A stretch of 64,000 nt of DNA, from NCBI GenBank assembly GCA_015680685.1, contig MNCI01000556.1:514698-578697 (forward strand), given 5' to 3'. Within the stretch, counting starts at the first letter, position 1; every line of letters starts with the position of its first letter. Origin of the DNA: Gnetum montanum (Eukaryota; Streptophyta; Gnetopsida; Gnetales; Gnetaceae). This document shows positions 10,469 through 22,800 of the stretch, one piece after another. The translations under genes and the position numbers were made by a program. Below the pieces are notes generated by a model. The model was not told the DNA's origin and did not search any database. It was given only the letters and a program-made list of their open reading frames with translations.

Positions 10469-10794
10469 CACGGCTCTCTTAGGGCTACGCCACCCAATGG
10501 ACCATAGCATTGCACTACCCCTCCATCCCAACACTAGCAAGGCCTAGCCGTGTAGCGTCGTGGCTAGTCCACTGTCCACATAGGACCTCCACCATTACGC
10601 TCCACCTCTACCATGCCTTTGCTGCTCCTGCGCAGACATCCTCTACTGCCCCCACACCAACACCTGCCCCATCTCTTACCGCTACATGCACCACTCGCTG
10701 CTTGCCGCATCCGTCTCCGCTATGCCACCTCCTTGCCTACACTAGCAAAACCTTTGCTACGTTTCTCACTACCATTCTTGGCATTGCTGTCTAC
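10469..10794. other. C-rich sequence, no gene recognised
   Basis: Unusually C-rich for this region. The open frame 10510-10797 (+) is Pro/Thr/Ser-rich without recognisable motifs and is probably compositional. Confidence 0.4.
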
Positions 10795-11275
10795 TAGCAT
10801 CGGAAATCACTGCCCCTTTTGGCCTTCCGCGGAATCATTGCCCCTTCTAGACCACTATGGACATCACTAGTGTTGGGAATCACTACCTTTTCTAGTGCAC
10901 CATGGACATCGCTAGGGTTGGGAGTCACTACCCGTTCCAATCATGAACATCACTAGTATCAAAAATCACTATTCCATTTGGTGCTCCATGAACACCACCG
11001 ATGCTTGGAATCATTGTTCCTTTTGATGCATCACAAACATAGCCGACGTAGGAAATCATTGCCCCTTCCAGCACTCCATGAACACCATCGGTGTCAAAAA
11101 TCAGTATCCCTTCCAATGTTTCACTAACATCATCAACATCGAGAATGACTACTCCTACTAATGCAGTGTGGACATCATCAGTGCTAGGAATCACTACCCC
11201 ATCCAACACACCATGGACACTACAAGTGCTAAAAATCACTACCCACACCAACACCACTACAAGAAACCCTTGCAC
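10795..11275 (-). repeat. 45-bp minisatellite, about 10 degenerate copies
   Basis: Units built around CATGGACATCATCAGTG...AATCACTACCCC recur every 45 bases. On the minus strand 10928-11275 stays open for 115 codons, and the translation is a 15-residue repeat of the form V-H-x-x-x-x-G-x-x-I-x-x-x-D-D. The period being a multiple of three keeps any frame open, so this does not prove coding. Confidence 0.75.
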
Positions 11276-11846
11276 AACACATACATCACGATGAGTATGC
11301 TTCTAGTGATCGAGTTCTTGTTGAGGTCATCATGCAACATTGTCACTAGTAGCCAACATAGCATCATCTAGGGCCATGCAAGCCCAACTGAAACACATAG
11401 GCCCATGTGGGATGCAGCCTACTAAGCAAATTAAAACATAAGTTACTTGTTGCATTTGTGTAGTGCCAATCGACACCCCCACCATGACTATCATGTCATC
11501 TACCATAGCATTGTTAGGCTTGATTATGCTATGCTGGCCCTAGTTAGGACCATCCATCATCATCACTACCCACTAATTGTTGTGTTCTTCTCACCGCCAC
11601 ATCCTATCCATTGCTACACTCTTCCAGTGTGCCTTGTTTACCCCTCTGGCATCCTACAGTCACTACTACTATCTTTGCCCCTGATGATTGGAAAATGTTT
11701 TTATCAACCGATGGAAAATTTAAATTTTTTTTATCAATGAACGAACAATTCAAAATTTTTGCTAGTAAGAATGTTAATTTAAAATTAGGAATACAAAAAA
11801 GAATTTTAAAAAATAAAAATTGATGTGGTGATAGGGAATAAGATAA
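11276..11846. other. No gene recognised
   Basis: Mixed-composition sequence with only short, overlapping open frames and an A/T-rich end. Confidence 0.4.
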
Positions 11847-11912
11847 GAACTTCATAATTAAGCAAGCTCGTCGTAGAGTAATACTAGGATGGGTGACCTC
11901 TCAGGAAGTCTC
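11847..11912 (+). pseudogene. 5S rRNA 3'-half relic (possibly from a Cassandra-type TRIM)
   Basis: GAACTTCATAATTAAGCAAGC... followed by AGTAATACTAGGATGGGTGACC matches the 5S rRNA portion GAACTCCGAAGTTAAGC ... AGTAGTACTAGGATGGGTGACC, including most of the internal promoter region. The 5' half of 5S rRNA is not seen. Because Cassandra retrotransposons carry 5S sequence inside their LTRs, this could be a Cassandra relic rather than a stray 5S gene; I cannot see matching LTR ends. Confidence 0.75.
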
Positions 11913-13227
11913 ATTTTTTGCACCAAAGATACTAGACCTCAGAAGCCATAATGAAAAGTAATTTCCTATAGATTTTAACCTTTTAAACACAATGGTGAAG
12001 TTAGATCCACCCTAAGGAACCTGAAAATTAGTTCTCGCCCCTTCCCCAATATAGTGGCTTAAGACCCTCAAAAGCTTAATTTAGCATAATAGCATATGAT
12101 GTTATTTTCTAACATATGAATAGTTATTTCAAATATTTTCAACCTTCTAAACTTAATGGTAAGGACATATTTATCATATGGGTACCTTATAATTTAATAA
12201 CATCTTAAATCATTTCTTAAGAGCCAATAACATAAACTAGCTAGTCATGCCTACCAATTTAATTATTAAGACTTAATGTAACTTCTTTAAACTTAAGATT
12301 AAAGGTTTGATCTTAGCTTCCTAAAAGTCTAGTTTTTCATTAGTACATTGCTAGGGTTAATGTTCTTAAGATGGGTAGAAAAGTCATTAAGAATTAGATA
12401 ATGTAGTAAATTAGTTAATTAGTTGATGAACAAAAGTGATCAAGAAGATATATATCAATTCATTTTGCAATCAAATCATATGATAGTACAACATGGAGAG
12501 TCATAATCTCATTTCAACAAGATGTATGATACTCATAAAAGTAATGGTCTAGCAAAGAATCCAAGAATGAAAATGAAAGTTGCAACATAGAATGCGCTTG
12601 CAAGATCCCTAGCAAGTGAGAAACAACATCCGCTATGTCCACCATGGACCTTGGACTACCATGAGTATCAATACCCGCACATTTTAGTAGAGTTACAAGA
12701 GTTGGAAGCTGATATTTTGTTCCTACAAGAAGTCTTGCCATGAAAATCTCTATACCAATTCCAACCGAAATTGGAAAATATGGGATATAGAGGTATTTAT
12801 AAGCAGAATGGTATTTTGAGAAGTTCTTCTTTAAAGCCATACAGATTAGCCTACTTTGAGAATAAAGGATTATCTTCTTATGCATAATGTCTAATATAAC
12901 ATAGACATTTTTCATAGCATCTAGGCATGGAATGTCACACGTAAGTCTCAATTAGAGTCTTATTTAATATATTTAAAATTTTACTAGGGATTTGTTAAGA
13001 GAGTAATGGACTTGAATTTCCAGTGTGCTTGTGGGATTAATTTTTTTTTAAGTGGAACTCATGAAAGATAATGCATAGTAGGAGATTACACTTTCTCACT
13101 CTAGAAATAACCCATAAAGAAATGGATGCATTTAGTGGGTTTAGCAAGAATCCAATGATTTATCTACACTGATAATTAGCAAAACACACTTTTGAACATA
13201 TAGCATCCAAAGACTCTTGCACTACTG
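11913..13227. other. AT-rich spacer, no gene recognised
   Basis: The longest open frame is 12514-12951 on the minus strand (145 codons). It has no motif that I recognise and no neighbouring similarity; I treat it as chance or decayed sequence. Confidence 0.4.
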
Positions 13228-14549
13228 ATGCTACATTGCTACTTCCACCTTGTACACCACCTCACCAAATGCTCATCATGGACTCTCTACCACCATGATG
13301 TCAATGACATGAACGATGATCACCTCGTTAGCCTTTTTTTGGAAGCTACCCCTTGCATTGTGCTTGAGACGGAGGTAACTATCATGCTCATGGCCATGCA
13401 TAGGTATACATTATCATTATCTTAGCCTTATCTTAGCAAAATGAGGTTAGCTACATGATTTTGTTTTTGCTTTCTATGAAAAATTTTGGCTATTTGTTCC
13501 TATGATTTTTACTTATTTTTTCTTATTTTCTTTAAGTAGCTTTCCTAAAACAATGATGTAGCAACCTTTTTTTCATATGTTATCTTCTTTTCATATGCCT
13601 AAATCATGTAAGCCCTATATCATTCCTATAACTTATCTAACTCCATGTCTTCTTGTAATGTCTATATTGTATAGTTTATCTCTGAATTCAACAACCATCT
13701 AAGCATTTTCATTTTTGATACACTAATTACTTGTTCATGCCTCTTCACCATATAAGATAGAAGGCTTGGTTTCTATAGTATAAAATTTTCCTCTTAATTT
13801 TATGAGTATTCATTTTTATGTTATTACATATAACACTACTAGGTTGACTCTATTTTGACCAGTGTGACTTAATTTTATTTATAAAATTCATGTTTGGAGC
13901 ATTGATTCCTTATTAGTGTGAAACATTTTTCTCTTAAATTATCATTTTTATTTCATCACTATTTATATTATTTATGTTATTGTTAAAATTACATTTCATG
14001 TTAATGTTAGGAATTTTGTTCATATAAATAACTTTTCCACCAAAAATTATTAGGAAGTGATTGTTCCTAAATTACTAGTAAGTATTTTGAATCACTTTTC
14101 TTATGATTCCACATTGTTGTAATTAGCCAAGGTATGAAAGTATTCATAATGGAGATAGGCTTTGCCAACTCGGAGTAGCTCTTTTACTTGGTCATGGACA
14201 TTGGTAGTGACCTCACATGGCTATCATGCATTAGCTACTCTAGCTGCAACATCAATTCCTTATTTGAACCATTGCAATCTTCCACCAAACCTACATAGAC
14301 TTGCAACTCGATCACCTGCACCATAATTGACAATAGAGCAAGTTGCAACCCCTCCAACCGCCAACAAAGTTTGCCTCTTTAACATAACCTACTGTGACAA
14401 GTCTTCTTAGCCTAGCAAGGGATTCATCAACAACATTGTAATCAGAAACAATGGCTTCAGTAGCTTTCCCTTCAACTATAACAACATTTCCTCCAAGCAC
14501 ACTAAGGAGATGGTTCTGGAAGGGCAACACCTCCTCCTCTAGGGTGCCA
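13228..14549 (+). pseudogene. AP3 (left part): aspartyl protease pseudogene, N-terminal half
   Basis: 13228-13420 aligns with the propeptide region of the copy at 57911: TKCSSWTLYHHD here against TNCSPWTLHSHD there, followed by a matching ATGCATAGGTATAC block. After ~700 bp of AT-rich non-matching sequence (an intron or an insertion), 14151-14549 resumes. It has MEIGFANSE, a stop, LFYLVMDIGSDLTWL (the catalytic motif DTGSD has become DIGSD), Cys-rich segments CNS..C, then VCLFNITY and a decayed stretch to about 14540. The C-terminal lobe is not here but at 44388-44721. The two parts together lack about 110 residues in the middle. The break is filled by ~29.8 kb of nested retrotransposons. Confidence 0.75.
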
Positions 14550-14836
14550 TGAACACACCTACACTCTTCTACTTTTAAGATGATGCTTAAGACAAGAGTC
14601 TCACTAATGCATCACAATGAGGGTTAATCCATAACTACCTCTAGGGTGCCTCATCACCAATCGATGATATCCTTATGCTAGCACCACCTACCAACAACTG
14701 ATACAAGGATCATTGTGAAGACATGTACTGATCCAAGCTAGCTTAATCCATCACATATCCCAAGCACAAAACATCCAAAATAAATATAACATGACCACAT
14801 ATATCTACACCTAGTAGTCACACTTAGCCTATGAAA
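14550..14836 (-). repeat. Fragment of element A LTR, repeated at 16441-16727
   Basis: 287 bases nearly identical to 16441-16727, ending exactly at the assembly gap. It joins the protease pseudogene directly at 14549/14550 without an LTR start (TGTAACA), so a deletion or a mis-assembly removed the true junction. Confidence 0.7.
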
Positions 14837-15444
14837 NNNNNNNNNNNNNNNNNNNNNNNNNNNNNNNNNNNNNNNNNNNNNNNNNNNNNNNNNNNNNNNN
14901 NNNNNNNNNNNNNNNNNNNNNNNNNNNNNNNNNNNNNNNNNNNNNNNNNNNNNNNNNNNNNNNNNNNNNNNNNNNNNNNNNNNNNNNNNNNNNNNNNNNN
15001 NNNNNNNNNNNNNNNNNNNNNNNNNNNNNNNNNNNNNNNNNNNNNNNNNNNNNNNNNNNNNNNNNNNNNNNNNNNNNNNNNNNNNNNNNNNNNNNNNNNN
15101 NNNNNNNNNNNNNNNNNNNNNNNNNNNNNNNNNNNNNNNNNNNNNNNNNNNNNNNNNNNNNNNNNNNNNNNNNNNNNNNNNNNNNNNNNNNNNNNNNNNN
15201 NNNNNNNNNNNNNNNNNNNNNNNNNNNNNNNNNNNNNNNNNNNNNNNNNNNNNNNNNNNNNNNNNNNNNNNNNNNNNNNNNNNNNNNNNNNNNNNNNNNN
15301 NNNNNNNNNNNNNNNNNNNNNNNNNNNNNNNNNNNNNNNNNNNNNNNNNNNNNNNNNNNNNNNNNNNNNNNNNNNNNNNNNNNNNNNNNNNNNNNNNNNN
15401 NNNNNNNNNNNNNNNNNNNNNNNNNNNNNNNNNNNNNNNNNNNN
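14837..15444. other. Assembly gap (608 N)
   Basis: Run of N. By comparison with 43110, the missing left end of the element A LTR should lie about 55 bases before 15445, i.e. inside the gap. Confidence 0.99.
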
Positions 15445-17117
15445 CTAGTAATAACACAATGGAAGCATGAAAAACTAGAAGGTAATGATGCATGAAAATA
15501 CATTAAGAATAAATAACTCAATATATATATAAATATTATAAATTTCAAACTACACAAAAATTCATGCCAAACCAAAGATTAAGTATATATTTTAATTTAC
15601 AAGATTGCATGTATCTACATAAACCCAAAATCTTTACTGATCTCATAGAATGAAAAACATAAACATCATTGTGTGCATAAGAGTACAATGAGGGTTATAC
15701 AGATATGAATAATCCACAATATTGTACATGAAAATATACATCAACTAATTCCCAAAAAATTTTCTTGTTGTTGCTCTCTCTCAATGCTCACCTCCATCCC
15801 TATAACTTCCACTTGCAACTAAATAAAGTCAAATATAAAACTAAATGGGAAGCCTTTACACTTCCCCTACTAGATTTTCAACAAAGTGTTGCACTAGAGA
15901 AGAGGAATGAGGTATAAGGCAACCTACATTAATTTTTAGTCTTACGCATGCTCTAACCAATACATTTACATACAATATCACATATAGCATTAGCATAATC
16001 CTTACTAAAGTGTATAGGTAGCTATCATATAGTCATAGATATAATCACTATCAGAGATAATCAATCATACATCTATGACACCACACCATATGCATCTCCA
16101 TTATTATGCCCATGTTATTATACTCACTCCATAGTGTTAAGCAACACATGGACCAAATATTTATAGATTAATCATAAAATATATTGTCAACACTATGACT
16201 CACAAACCAATACCATCTTATACACTTTACCCATGTGGTGACTAACATTTTTACACTTAGTGTAGCATATGAAACATTATCATAAGTACTCATAATTAGT
16301 CATTGCATGTAGGTCTTTTATTAGTCTTTTATTTACTCAACCAATGCTAGGGTTTATCAACCTATGACCTACAACCACTAGCCTTCTCAAGGATTGGTTA
16401 TAAGGATGTACACACCTATGCCATGTACCAGCCATAGGGATGAACACACCTACACTCTTCTACTTTTAAGATGATGCTTAAGACAAGAGTCTCACTAATG
16501 CATCACAATGAGGGTTAATCCATAACTACCTCTAGGGTGCCTCATCACCAATCGATGATATCCTTATTCTAGCGTCACCTACCAACAATTGATACAAGGA
16601 TCATTGTGAAGACATGTACTGATCCAAGCTAGCTTAACCCATCACATATCCCAAGCACAAAACATCCAAAATAAATATAACATGACCACATATATCTACA
16701 CCTAGTATTCACACTTAGCCTATGAAAAAAATACCATAACTTAACATAATAAAATTTTGCTCAACAACCATACTTTTTGAGCTACATATAATTTCATAAA
16801 AATGACCATTAATGTAACCTCCAAGATTATAGATGAAAAAAGAGAAAATAAATTTTACTATTACAAAGTATGTCAAAAGATAATCCCAACAACACTAATT
16901 TCATCTTAATCAGCCTCATGGAAGCAAATTTATGTGTGTTTAAAATTTAATCAACAAATAATAAATAATAATATTTAGTTACAACTAGTGATGCTTGAAA
17001 CTTCCAAAAATTCCTATAAAACAACATGCCCATAAAGTATAATATTCTAAATATGCTACTTTTATCAACATCACATCTAATATTCCACAAGTCCATATTA
17101 TTTCATACATTGTATGT
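15445..17117 (-). repeat. Element A 3' LTR, outer part
   Basis: Aligns with 43165 onward of the right LTR (CTAGTAATAAC... at the start), then continues with sequence deleted from the right LTR. Interrupted at 17117/17118 by element C2. No coding sequence. Confidence 0.7.
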
Positions 17118-17970
17118 TGATGAGTGGTGAGGTACTGCTACACTCAACCATACGAATACGAGTGTTTCATGCATGATATGGTTAAACTCTGCAGATGGAG
17201 TAGTTGTGGTATCCAGACAGTTACTCGTAGATTGCAGTTTGTTGTCTTCCCACCTGGACTAGTATTAGCTTTGTCACATATGGTTTAGTCCAGAGTGAGG
17301 TCTATGATGTGTTCCTACACTAATGCTACTCTTGGGTATGATGGTAAATATATTAACTAAGCTAGGAGAGAGGATGAGAGAGAATCTAAACTAGCCTAAG
17401 TATGATGAGCATCCATTCCTTAATCATTGGTACACATCTTAGACCTCATGCACGACTACCACTAGGATTACCAAGCGCATGGACTAGGTACACTACTGGG
17501 TTACCAGGTAGTCATACTTAAATGCTTGTGATTAAGTTGTACTCATTCTATGTTGCTAGGAGATAAGGGTAGAGAGATATTAGCTAAGAAAGAAGTAAAT
17601 AACAATAACAATTAAATAATTGAGCTAAGTGGATGCTACAATGATGAAGTAATCTCGATCTTTATTTCTGGTCATGTGCATGTCCAAGTAGGTCACACTC
17701 GAATAAGGATGCCGTACAATTACAATCATCACACTATGGGCATGCACTTGGAGAAAAGGGTTGAGAGAAAAAATTGATAAAAACTCCCTACCTTAGTACT
17801 AAAAAGTACTAGACTTAAACTTAAAAACTGCTGAACAAATATGCCTACCTCTTATTTATAGATGAGGAGACAGGCTATGATATTGTGTACGTGATATCGT
17901 GTCTAGGCTGTAATATTACATACGCGATATCATGGGTGCAATATTGTAGCCAACAATTCATGACTCATCA
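17118..17970 (-). repeat. C2 3' LTR
   Basis: 853 bp, TGATGAG...ACTCATCA. Followed (on the + strand) by TACCCCCACAACTG, the complement of the polypurine tract. Confidence 0.88.
17853..17968 (-). promoter_or_regulatory. Palindrome-rich U3 and TATA box of C2 3' LTR
   Basis: TATAAATA on the minus strand (complement of 17853-17860), preceded by repeated GATATC/AATATT palindromes with GTACG spacers in 17876-17950. Confidence 0.55.
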
Positions 17971-18159
17971 TACCCCCACAACTGAATGAAAACTCATCAT
18001 CGAGTTAGAGTGAGAACAATCTCCATTGATTCCACTGTGGATAGTATGGGATTATTGACTGACAAGAATGGATTCATGCCGCAGTGTGGAATCAGAACAA
18101 AATTGAGACAACATGAAGAATGCAAAAGAAAATCCTATAGCTACAAAATTGGGTGGAAC

Positions 18160-20941
18160 TCATGTAGTTCCTGGTGGTAGTGGCTCCTTCATGGGTGCCT
18201 TTCCCTTGTCTTGTGCTCCAGGTCTTGGGATTTGATGGCATTGAAGTATGGCTTGGAGTTTCTCCTCTTTAGTTTGGGGATCCTATGCCATCCATGCTAA
18301 TGTTCTGATGTTTGATAGATTCAACACCTCCCATGGGCACAGTATTTGCGGAAACATTTTATTTTCTTTGACATACCAAGCTGAAAACACCTGTTGTTCC
18401 TCCTCGTAAGCACTGGCTTTGTCTCTATATTCTTGAAAATATGTGAGCCATTGAGCCAAGTTTGTTGTGACACCTTTCTGCCCCTGGTAGATTACTTTAA
18501 CCACCTCAAGTTTAGAATTTGCAACCTCCAATTTTTGTAATATTTTCTTGCATTTTGCAATTTTCTTTTCATATTTGACATAGGTGGTGGCTACCTATTG
18601 CTTGAGCTCTATTCTCAGGTGTCCTATTGTTAACATGGCAAGGTTGGCATACCACAGGTTTGACAACTACATGTACTTTGTAAGGTCCTAAATCTGCAGG
18701 TCCCAGCTCTTAACTTCTGCTTGGTGGACAAACATGTATGTGTCCAATATGGCCCACCAGTCAATGTGTTGAGCACTGAGAGCATTGATGTGGGCCTTGA
18801 CCATATGGATCTCCTTCTCGATGATTTTTTTATGCATCCCCACTTGGTCCTAGAAATGCTCCTTCCAATTTCTCATGCCATGTAGCCTCATTCTTCCACA
18901 CACTTATTTCAATGGTTGTCTTTTGACCGATGGTGCGTACCTTCTCCATCGAGAGGGTTTGATTTTCCTAGGCTAAACATTTCATGTCCTGGTTAACCCT
19001 GATTAGTTGTTCTTGCAACTATTGAAAATATTCTTTGAGAACACTATTTTGTTTCTCCATAGAGGTCAACCAAAGGTTGTCAACAACAAGTTGTTTGTTC
19101 TCCTCTTGTAAGGCTTTGAGTGCCTTGGTGTGTTCGTAAGTTTGTGCTTGTGCTACAGAGGCATCCCAAACAACCTTCTCTTTTTCTTCTACCACCCTTT
19201 TATTCTCTATCAATAGTTTAGTAATTTTCTCAATTCTAAAAGTGTTTAGTTAGTTTGTGGGAATGAATTGAGAAGGATCTCACTGTGCTGCTTGTAGGGT
19301 CATAAGCCTTTCTTGCATTCTTTGCACTTCTGCTTCAGTGTGCTTGGCCCTCATCTTTGTCAAGACCAACTTCCCCTTGGTGAAAATGAGGTCTGATTAT
19401 ATTGCTGTAACATCCTGTGGTATGTCAAACAAGGATGTTATTACCTATCCTATTTGTAGCAATCGGTCAAGTACATCCTCATGTTATGTAAGAGTCATTA
19501 AGGTACTGACTAGAGTTTGAGCATCTTATGCTCCTGTAAGGTCTACCAGTGGCACAACAGGCACATTGAATGATTCTTTAATGTGTTCTGTAACCACTTC
19601 TACAGCTCCTGCTGCATCTTGGTGTTGTATGACCATCACTGTGGCCCCTTCACCAGTTTCTAACTACACCTAAAAGGATGCAGTGTTCCCTGAAATTTGT
19701 TGTGATCAAGCATTCTCTCCTCCTCTTTTCTGAATGGAAACTTCACCTCATGCATGATCTATAGAAATTGTAGGTTGTACAGCATCATCGATGACATGGA
19801 AAATATTTGCGTCATCATGACTTCCCCAACTAATTGTCTCAGCGATGGCCCTGAGATGGCTCATTAACGGTCTATAATCTTGTGGTGGTGGTAGCGGTTG
19901 ATCCTACTGGCCCATGCTAGGCCCTACTTCTTGTTGTTGGTTGGGTCTTGTGCTTGGAATTCGAGTTGCAGTTGGCCCTGTCGTCTGTTCGTTTTCTTGT
20001 TCTGGCCCTAGCATCTCACCAGTGATTTTCCTTGCAGTTGGTGGCTTTAGTAGTTTGACATATGAAGAATTTTAGGCTTTTCGAAGGACATCATTGGTAT
20101 ATCCTCTTATACCAGCACGTTTGTACAGCTTCCTGATAAGACAAGGGAAGGGAAACACAAACTTCCCTATCTTTTGTTCTTCAAACCACCTCAAGATCTC
20201 CATAAAATATAGATGAGGTAGGTTAGCATTAACCTTTCCCATAAACACGGCACATCCTCTTGTTGCATATGTTGAAATTATTTTTATACCTTTTGTGGGG
20301 AAGATGTGATAAGTCCCTATTCTGAAATAAATCCTCTCTTCCATCATCAACTCCCCAAAAGTCTTATCTTCCTTGTCTTACGTCCTTTCTAAACAAACTC
20401 ATCACGCATTAGGGTATAAGCAGGTAGACAATTGAGCAACCTTTGGCCATGTATTTGGAAGGTTTAATACTTCCAAAATGGCTTGAATAGAGAAATCAAT
20501 AGTCACACCACAGATGTTAACCATGGTGCCTTGTTCTTTGTTGTGCCAAAATTGGTACATTTCCCCTAAGTACTAGAGACCAATTTTAGAGAGGGTAGGA
20601 CATAATAGGGACCCTTTGAGGTGATCCCTAACAGCCTCTAGAGAAAATTTTGTGAAAGGTCCAAAGTTTAATTCCACAATCACTGTAGTAAATATGAAGC
20701 TTTCATGGATGGCTTGAACACAATCCTGGGGCAACGTGAGATGTTGTCCCTATTTAGACGTTGCAGTAGCTCCTCCTTCTGCCTACCTTGATTGTATAGT
20801 AGTAGGGTCTTCTTGGTGGATGCTAAATGATTGTTCCTCTTGCTCTGCATGTTGTCTGATAGGAACTTGTCCTTCACCTCTCCTATCTCGTTTGATCCCA
20901 CCTTGTGTAGGACCTTCCTGTTGTCTGCGTTTCGGGGCCAT
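18160..20941 (-). pseudogene. C2 ORF2: plant-mobile-domain-like, coiled-coil protein (broken)
   Basis: Starts at ATG (complement of 20939-20941) immediately after an acceptor AG and ends at TGA (complement of 18160-18162) after PLPPGTT: ~2.8 kb, ~925 codons with several stops and frame changes. It has a basic start (MAPKRRQQEGP); then YQFWHN...MVNICGVTIDFS and ILEVLNLP (about 20450-20550); then the 20072-20350 segment ending FVFPFPCLIRKLYKR. This order resembles the plant 'putative transposon protein/mobile domain' ORFs of Athila-type elements (family assignment by motif memory only). The second half (19019-19213 and around) is Glu/Lys/Gln-rich coiled coil. Function unknown. It takes the place of an env-like ORF downstream of the pol position. 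Confidence 0.6.
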
Positions 20942-20971
20942 CTGCAATCACACGGGGCCAATCGTTAGTAA
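20942..20971 (-). promoter_or_regulatory. Splice-acceptor-like site before ORF2 of C2
   Basis: Minus strand: TTACTAAC (complement of 20964-20971), then 23 nt, then TGCAG joined directly to ATGGCC. Identical arrangement to C1 at 7636-7665. Confidence 0.55.
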
Positions 20972-22800
20972 GGTTGTTACCAAAGTTAGGTTATACCTTA
21001 CTACTTGCCTTAATGAATTTTCTTTATCTCCATATGATCTTAATTAAAATGTTCCCAAAAGATCATAATATTGAATCCTCTTGGCTTAGGTGGTTTCCAA
21101 ATCTAGTTTCTCAGTATAACTAAGGAGATGAAATTGTTTTTGGCACATTTATCCTTAATTTTATAACTAAGTACCCTTGATAATGTCCTTTTGATGATGA
21201 TGAATTTCAAAAAAGTTATGCACTATTTGACGTGTGCCCCTCCCCCACAACTAAGCTGAACACTCCGGGTTCAAGTAGGTTCAAAAGGCATGAAAATCGA
21301 AGTACTAGAGAGCGAGTTATGGATATGAAAGCAAGGGGCACACAATCATTAGTCATAGAGAGAAATTTGAAAAAATTCCCCCACGTGAATAGTTGCAAAT
21401 GATGTTAAGTAGCACAGGGGGTCGCATATATATATATTTTTGGGATGCGATATCGCGGCCTATCGATGTTATGGCACTTATGGAATATACTGAATTTTTA
21501 ATATTTTTCTAAAATTAAATGATGTAAACTAAGGACATTTGGATGAGTGTTAAAGGGTTCCAATGTAATTCAACTAGTTTTGAAGGCATGAAAATTATGA
21601 TGGTGTGGAATTTATCAATAAGGACTTCAAGTGGTAAGGGATAGAAAAAGGCTATGTGATGGTTCATAGGAATGTTTGAATTGGAGGGATAGTAATAAGG
21701 GAAAGAATATTGTTGAAAATATGCTGAGGGTAATAGATGGTGTGTGGAAGATGTGTTCTGAGTGCAAATTACAAAAAATTATGCAAGTGGGTCCTCCCCA
21801 AAGCAGGTTCCAACCTATAATGCCCTTGCGTAACCACACCTTAAAATGTCTATAGGCACTAGAAGGGTTAAATGTAATCCACATTGGTTCCATAAAACAC
21901 ACACATGTAAGTATCACTAAAATGAGGTAGGAATTCTATGCTATACGAGACATGAGCTAAAATTATGTGAACAGTGAGATGAGATAGACTATAGAAGGGA
22001 TTGTAGAGATTGGGACATGTGGTAACCAACCTAGGGCACAATGAATTTGATGTGTAAAGCATGATTAATGTGTCATTAACAAGTCATTCCAAGATCAGGA
22101 CCAAGTCCATTACTATGATCAGTGACACTGCATTGTTTCATCCCATGATGAGCGACTATGAGAGTACCATAACAACAAGGCGCACAATCACTTGGCGTTT
22201 TGTTCAAGGGAGAAGTGACTTTTGCTTTGTGGCACTTTCTTTGCCTCTCTTTTTCTTTTCGATTGCTAAATCTAGAGAAGCTACCAACCTTCAAGTATGG
22301 GTGCATGTCTTTCTAGTGGGACCCCATAGAAAATCATTAGAATTTTAAGTGCCTTTGATTACTCTTACTCCCATTTTGCATTAGATCTTCAAGGATCTTA
22401 GTACAACCACATTGTGTGATAAATCTCACAGATTTCACCAAAGAGAATCTACAAGTCCCCTTAATGTCACACCCTAATCATTCCCTCTTGATTCATCCCT
22501 CTTCATTCTAGGTACAATGAACACAAAATTAATTTTAAGTTTTAAGAATGTCAAGAATATCACTATACCCTTGAATAGAACCTCTTATTTATAGAATGGA
22601 TGAGTGGATGTAATGGGCTCACTATCTAAATAATCGATTACACAAGCCTTGATAACATAGAAAACACCTCAATCAAAGAGCCACATGAGTGTTTTATTCA
22701 TAGATGAGATTACTTATAAAAAGATAAAAAGACAAAAAGATAAAACAAGACATTGAAAAATGAAAAACTAGAAAACAAAAACTTGTAAAATTAAAGAAAA
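20972..22800 (-). other. C2 internal non-coding region at the pol position
   Basis: No protein domain found. Contains the shared blocks at 21784-21807 (complement of CCTGCTTTGGGGAGGACCC) and 22281-22325 (CTAGAAAGACATG complement), and an AT microsatellite near 21428-21440. Confidence 0.6.

Noticed and set aside
10795-11275. CRISPR-like array
   Set aside because: Units are diverged 45-bp head-to-tail repeats without constant repeats and unique spacers; a plant minisatellite.
11847-11912. Functional 5S rRNA gene
   Set aside because: Only the 3' half matches, with many substitutions, and it is a single copy.
12514-12951. 145-codon minus-strand frame as a gene
   Set aside because: No recognisable motif and no homologue within the window; AT-rich context makes chance likely.
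14738-15575. Long open frames across 14829-15575 on both strands
   Set aside because: They consist almost wholly of N from the assembly gap.
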